Part shown: in pieces, positions 5,015 to 7,712 of the stretch
How positions within the stretch are numbered: the stretch's first letter is position 1
Layout of the letters: every line of letters begins with the position of its first letter
Assembly (NCBI GenBank): GCA_030655715.1
Contig: JAUSPR010000173.1
Location: forward strand, 1 to 7,712
From: Thermoplasmata archaeon
GTDB lineage: Archaea > Thermoplasmatota > Thermoplasmata > SG8-5
Length of the DNA stretch: 7,712 bases
Direction: 5' to 3'
Program-made: the position numbers and the translations under genes
The notes under the pieces: model-generated
Told to the model about the DNA's origin: nothing
Seen by the model: only the letters and a program-made list of their open reading frames with translations
Databases searched by the model: none

Positions 5015-6700
5015 ATGAAGAAAATAGTGGAATGCGTGCCGAATTTCAGCGAAGGTAGAGACAAGAACATCATTGACCAGATTGTTGCCGAGATCGAGAG
5101 TGTGGAAGGCTCCAAAGTGGTTGACGTAGACATGGGCGCGGACACGAACCGCACAGTGGTCACGTTTTTCGGAACACCTGACAGCGTGGCGGAATCCGCT
5201 TTCCTGGCAGTGAAAAAGTCCACCGAACTCATTGACATGGCCGGTCACAAGGGTGCGCACCCGAGATTCGGCGCTACGGACGTGTGTCCATTCATTCCTG
5301 TTTCCGGTGTTACTATGAAAGATTGCGTCGACATTTCAAAGAAGGTCGGGGCCCGCATCGGTAAAGAACTTGATATTCCACTTTATCTTTATGAAGAATC
5401 TGCTTCCAGCAAGGAAAGGCAAAGCCTTGCATTCATCAGGACCGGCGAGTATGAAGGCCTGAAATCGCGTTTCAAGGAAAGTAAACTAAAGCCTGATTTT
5501 GGCCCGGCAAAGTTCATCCCGAAATTCGGGGCCATGGCAACCGGAGCCAGGGAATTCCTCATTGCGTATAACGTGAACTTGAACACCAAGGACAAGAAGT
5601 ACGCATCTGACATCGCCCTGGAGATACGCGAGAAGGGTCGCGTTAAGCGCACCAAGAGTCTGACTGGTTTTTATCGGGACGGAGAAATAGTTTTCGACAA
5701 GAACGGCAAGAAAGTCGAAATACCTGGCAAGTTCAAGAATTGCCGCGCCATTGGCTGGTTCATAGATGAGTACGGACAAGCACAGATTTCCATCAACCTG
5801 ACAAATTACAATGTCACTTCGGTCCATGCTGTTTTCGACGAAGTGTGCAAGCTGGCGCAGCAAAGAGGTTTGCGCGTCACCGGCTCCGAGATTGTCGGCC
5901 TGGTACCCAAGAAGGCCATGATGGAGGCAGGCATCCATTACCTGAAAAAGCAGAAGAAACCGACTGGATACCCTGAAAGGGAAATCATCGAATTGGCAGT
6001 ACAGTCCATGGGCCTCAGGGACCTGAGCAAGTTCTGCCTGGACGAGAAAATAGTCGAGTACGTGCTCAAGGACAAGTGCAGGCTGGTTGACATGACTGTC
6101 TCCAATTTCACGGACGAAGTTCAGACTGATTCTGTCGCACCTGGCGGCGGCAGCGTCGCGGCCCTGGGCGGTGCCCTGGGCGGCGGTCTCGTCGCAATGG
6201 TATCCAACCTGAGCACTGGCAAGGATTTCATAAAAATCTACAATGAAATCTGCAAACTGGGACTTGATGCTGAGGCCCTGAAGGCCGCATTAATCTACAA
6301 TGTGGACGCGGACACCCAAGCATTCAACGGCGTCATGGCGGCCAACAAACTCCCCAAGGGGACCAAGGATGAGGCCAAGATTCGTGACAGCGCAATCCAG
6401 AACGCCTACAAGGAGGCAATCAACATGCCGCTCGACACTGCAAATAAATGCTTCGAAGTCCTGAAACTGGCTGATATCATTGCAGACAAAGGCCTTTCCG
6501 CATCCATTTCCGACGTCGGCGTGGGCGCTCTCATGGCCCATGCAGGCATGCACGGTGCAATTCTGAATGTGAGAATCAACCTGCCCAGCATCACCGACAA
6601 GAAGTACAACGAGAAAATGCTGAAGGAATGTTCCAAGCTGGCTAAAGACGGTGATGCCCTCCTGGCCAAGGTCATGAAGAAGGTCGAGAAAAAGCTCTAG
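5015..6700 (+). CDS. ftcD: Bifunctional glutamate formiminotransferase / formiminotetrahydrofolate cyclodeaminase
   Basis: A 561-residue fusion enzyme, close in size to the vertebrate protein (about 540). The N-terminal half moves the formimino group from N-formimino-glutamate to tetrahydrofolate. The C-terminal half releases ammonia to give methenyl-tetrahydrofolate, feeding histidine breakdown or a related purine/glycine route into the one-carbon pool. The protein opens with the family's VECVPNFSEGRD. The GAHPRFGATDVCPF segment places a histidine at residue 82, the position of the catalytic His in the mammalian enzyme. The second formiminotransferase subdomain runs to about 330. The cyclodeaminase domain begins near 360 with the APGGGSVAA glycine motif at 375-383 and ends in a Lys-rich tail. 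No histidine-degradation genes are adjacent, so the physiological source of the formimino group is open. Its stop overlaps that of the convergent mobB gene. Polyglutamylated THF versus another pterin as carrier cannot be told from sequence. Confidence 0.93.
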   Translation: MKKIVECVPNFSEGRDKNIIDQIVAEIESVEGSKVVDVDMGADTNRTVVTFFGTPDSVAESAFLAVKKSTELIDMAGHKGAHPRFGATDVCPFIPVSGVTMKDCVDISKKVGARIGKELDIPLYLYEESASSKERQSLAFIRTGEYEGLKSRFKESKLKPDFGPAKFIPKFGAMATGAREFLIAYNVNLNTKDKKYASDIALEIREKGRVKRTKSLTGFYRDGEIVFDKNGKKVEIPGKFKNCRAIGWFIDEYGQAQISINLTNYNVTSVHAVFDEVCKLAQQRGLRVTGSEIVGLVPKKAMMEAGIHYLKKQKKPTGYPEREIIELAVQSMGLRDLSKFCLDEKIVEYVLKDKCRLVDMTVSNFTDEVQTDSVAPGGGSVAALGGALGGGLVAMVSNLSTGKDFIKIYNEICKLGLDAEALKAALIYNVDADTQAFNGVMAANKLPKGTKDEAKIRDSAIQNAYKEAINMPLDTANKCFEVLKLADIIADKGLSASISDVGVGALMAHAGMHGAILNVRINLPSITDKKYNEKMLKECSKLAKDGDALLAKVMKKVEKKL

Positions 6701-7221
6701 ACGCTATTCTCCAATATCAAATCCGCCAAAGCGCGGGCATCATCTAGTTGGGTGCAATCGAATATCGGATATTTATCATGTTTTTTCGTCTCATTGGCGA
6801 TAATGCCAGTCAGGGCGACCACATTCTCCTGGGCGCCTCGCACGTCGAATGTCTCAGCGAGAAAATTCGTGGACTTGGCCACAAGTATCCGAATGATGCG
6901 CTGGTCAGTGTCCTCCAGGCCCTCGCATATCAGTATTTCGGTATCTTCGGGAATGAATCTGAGGAACTCGTCCAGCAGACTTCGACCGGGCCGTTTCTCG
7001 ATGTACGCAATTTCATCCTTTGACAGGGAAATAACAAAATCCGCGCCTGCCTCCTGATGCCGCCAGGTGTCCTTTCCCTCGGTGTCGATTGTGAACTTCG
7101 AGCTCACCATGGATTTGACGGTGCCAACCTTTTTCCCTCTGGCCTTGAACTCCCTCACCAGGGCTTCCACGCAGGTGGTTTTTCCGGATTTTTTCAAACC
7201 AATCAATGAAACAATAATCAT
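6697..7221 (-). CDS. mobB: MobB-like P-loop GTPase (molybdopterin-guanine dinucleotide biosynthesis)
   Basis: MobB is a cytoplasmic GTP-binding protein that assists MobA in attaching GMP to molybdopterin, giving the cofactor of Mo/W enzymes such as formate dehydrogenases. The 174 residues open with MIIVSLIGLKKSGKTT, the P-loop at about 8-16 (GLKKSGKT). They continue with the family's DTEGKDTWRHQEAGADFV block and an ILICEGLED strand. Length is normal. ATG 7221 is chosen because the product then begins right at the first beta strand and overlaps the upstream gene's stop by ATGA; GTG 7230 is the longer alternative. It is the second gene of a two-gene operon. Its TAG (6699-6697) overlaps the convergent TAG at 6698-6700. 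MobA is not in the window, so the cofactor role rests on family identity. Confidence 0.88.
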   Translation of the reverse strand: MIIVSLIGLKKSGKTTCVEALVREFKARGKKVGTVKSMVSSKFTIDTEGKDTWRHQEAGADFVISLSKDEIAYIEKRPGRSLLDEFLRFIPEDTEILICEGLEDTDQRIIRILVAKSTNFLAETFDVRGAQENVVALTGIIANETKKHDKYPIFDCTQLDDARALADLILENSV

Positions 7222-7388
7222 ACGAAACACCCAAGCTGGCAGTTGTGAATTTTGATGCCCATCTCGTCAAGCTTTGCGCCAACTTCCTTGGGGTGGATAC
7301 TCAGCTTCTTCGCAATGCCCAGGGCCTGCTGGCAGTTGATTTCGCGGTTCTTGGCGTGCTTCAGGATTTCCTCCGTAATGGCGTCCAT
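7218..7388 (-). CDS. Small helical (HTH-like) protein with C-terminal Cys motif, operon leader of mobB
   Basis: A 56-residue protein. It runs from ATG 7388 (MDAITEEILKHAKN...) to TGA 7220-7218, whose last bases overlap the mobB ATG as ATGA. The middle reads like a short helix-turn-helix (INCQQALGIAKKLSIHPKEV followed by GAKLDEMGIKI). The tail ends in NCQLGCFV, a closely spaced cysteine pair. This combination looks like a small family linked to molybdenum-cofactor or metal-dependent genes, but I cannot name it with certainty. A DNA-binding or metal-sensing regulator is a reasonable guess. The evidence that it is real: a TATA box 29 bases upstream, a tight overlap with mobB, and dense coding without interruption. 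Confidence 0.7.
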   Translation of the reverse strand: MDAITEEILKHAKNREINCQQALGIAKKLSIHPKEVGAKLDEMGIKIHNCQLGCFV

Positions 7389-7412
7389 GTCGGGGTCAAT
7401 CCGCCGACCGAC

Positions 7413-7421
7413 TTATATTTT
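7413..7421 (-). promoter_or_regulatory. TATA box for the small-protein/mobB operon
   Basis: On the minus strand the AT block aaaatataa is centred about 29 bases before ATG 7388. Transcription would begin within a few bases of the start codon, so the mRNA is nearly leaderless. Confidence 0.55.
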
Positions 7422-7442
7422 ACTGCACATAAGCCGAGAATG

Positions 7443-7530
7443 CTCAGCCCTGCGGGACTGAGATGAATCGGCATGAACAGTAAAAACGTGATAGACCGCC
7501 ATGCACCGTGCATGATATGGCACATGAAAT
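7443..7530 (+). repeat. Structured repeat, copy 4 (truncated: 5' part only)
   Basis: Carries the leader hairpin (ctcag ... ctgag, 7443-7462), agatgaat, and the segment 7465-7511, which matches 305-351 of copy 1 with about 5 differences in 47 bases. It also contains the 5' strand of stem A (gccatgcacc, 7498-7507) and cacatgaaat (7521-7530). It then breaks off: the inner hairpin, the 3' strand of stem A and stem B are all missing. An inverted copy follows. Confidence 0.8.
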
Positions 7531-7537
7531 GAGTGCT

Positions 7538-7559
7538 CCCCAAAGCTAAAGCATTGGGG
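7538..7559. repeat. Short hairpin between the two inverted repeat copies
   Basis: ccccaa (7538-7543) pairs with ttgggg (7554-7559) around a ten-base loop. It lies at the junction of the truncated plus-strand copy and the minus-strand copy. No similar hairpin follows stem B in copies 2 and 3. Confidence 0.5.
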
Positions 7560-7565
7560 TTTCCA

Positions 7566-7697
7566 TTAACTACCAGCCCATCAAGGTGCTGGCGTTTGTT
7601 ATCTGGGCTGGAAGTTAAACATATGGCAGTTGCATACCTGATTTATCGAAGCACATGGGCTTCGATTATCTATGCTCAAATATTCACGGTATGCAAC
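7566..7697 (-). repeat. Structured repeat, copy 5 (inverted, diverged, fold conserved)
   Basis: Read on the minus strand, this is a complete stem A/stem B pair. Stem A is gttgcatacc (7697-7688) with ggtatgcaac (7638-7629), differing from the usual gccatgcacc/ggtgcatggc at six of ten pairs, all still complementary. The inner hairpin is atcgaagc (7666-7659)/gcttcgat (7652-7645), with a G-C replacing the A-T of other copies. Stem B pairs 7618-7604 with 7580-7566 (outer part ttaact/agttaa) and keeps the T-T mismatch. The loop retains taacaaacgccagc. Any leader beyond 7697 runs to the window edge. Confidence 0.85.
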
Positions 7698-7712
7698 GGT
7701 GGATCGACGACT

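Noticed and set aside
7245..7466. Plus-strand ORFs of about 70 aa opposite the small-protein gene
   Set aside because: They are antisense to the 56-aa gene, which has a promoter and a tight overlap with mobB.

Overview
The window looks archaeal, most likely from a Thermoplasmatota-type euryarchaeon. The evidence is a deoxyhypusine synthase end (a gene not found in most bacteria), RadA/KaiC-like ATPases, a DUF835 protein, TATA-box promoters about 25 nt upstream of start codons (several giving apparently leaderless mRNAs), and a fused formiminotransferase-cyclodeaminase. The phylum is an inference from gene content, not from a marker phylogeny.

Layout. 3-266 (+): C-terminal end of deoxyhypusine synthase. 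267-698: gene-free, holding two adjacent copies of a structured repeat. 699-2720 (+): a large membrane protein with an extracytoplasmic domain, three TM helices, a Pro-rich linker, a RING/PHD-like C4HC3 zinc finger, a zinc ribbon and a DUF835 domain. 2721-3170: gene-free, with a good TATA box followed by potential RNA hairpins. 3171-4727 (-): a two-gene operon of KaiC-like proteins, the first a degenerate pseudo-ATPase and the second intact. 4728-5014: divergent promoter region with a third full repeat copy. 5015-6700 (+): formiminotransferase-cyclodeaminase. 6697-7388 (-): an operon of a 56-aa Cys-containing small protein and MobB, overlapping by ATGA and converging on the previous gene with overlapping stop codons. 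7389-7712: promoter of that operon, a truncated repeat copy and an oppositely oriented complete copy running to the window edge.

The most unusual content is the repeat family of about 140-190 bp. Each full copy can form two long stems. Stem A is about 10 bp and encloses an 8-9 bp hairpin; stem B is about 15 bp with a constant T-T mismatch. The inverted copy at 7566-7697 differs from the others at six of ten base pairs in stem A, yet every pair is preserved by a compensating change. The folded form is therefore under selection. Full copies lie upstream of genes in the same orientation, and two end just before the gene's TATA box. They could be a family of small RNAs, cis-acting structures, or a non-autonomous mobile element; the window alone does not decide.

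The sensor-like DUF835 protein and the KaiC pair may belong to one signalling module (inference from adjacency only). The folate enzyme and MobB are ordinary metabolic genes.
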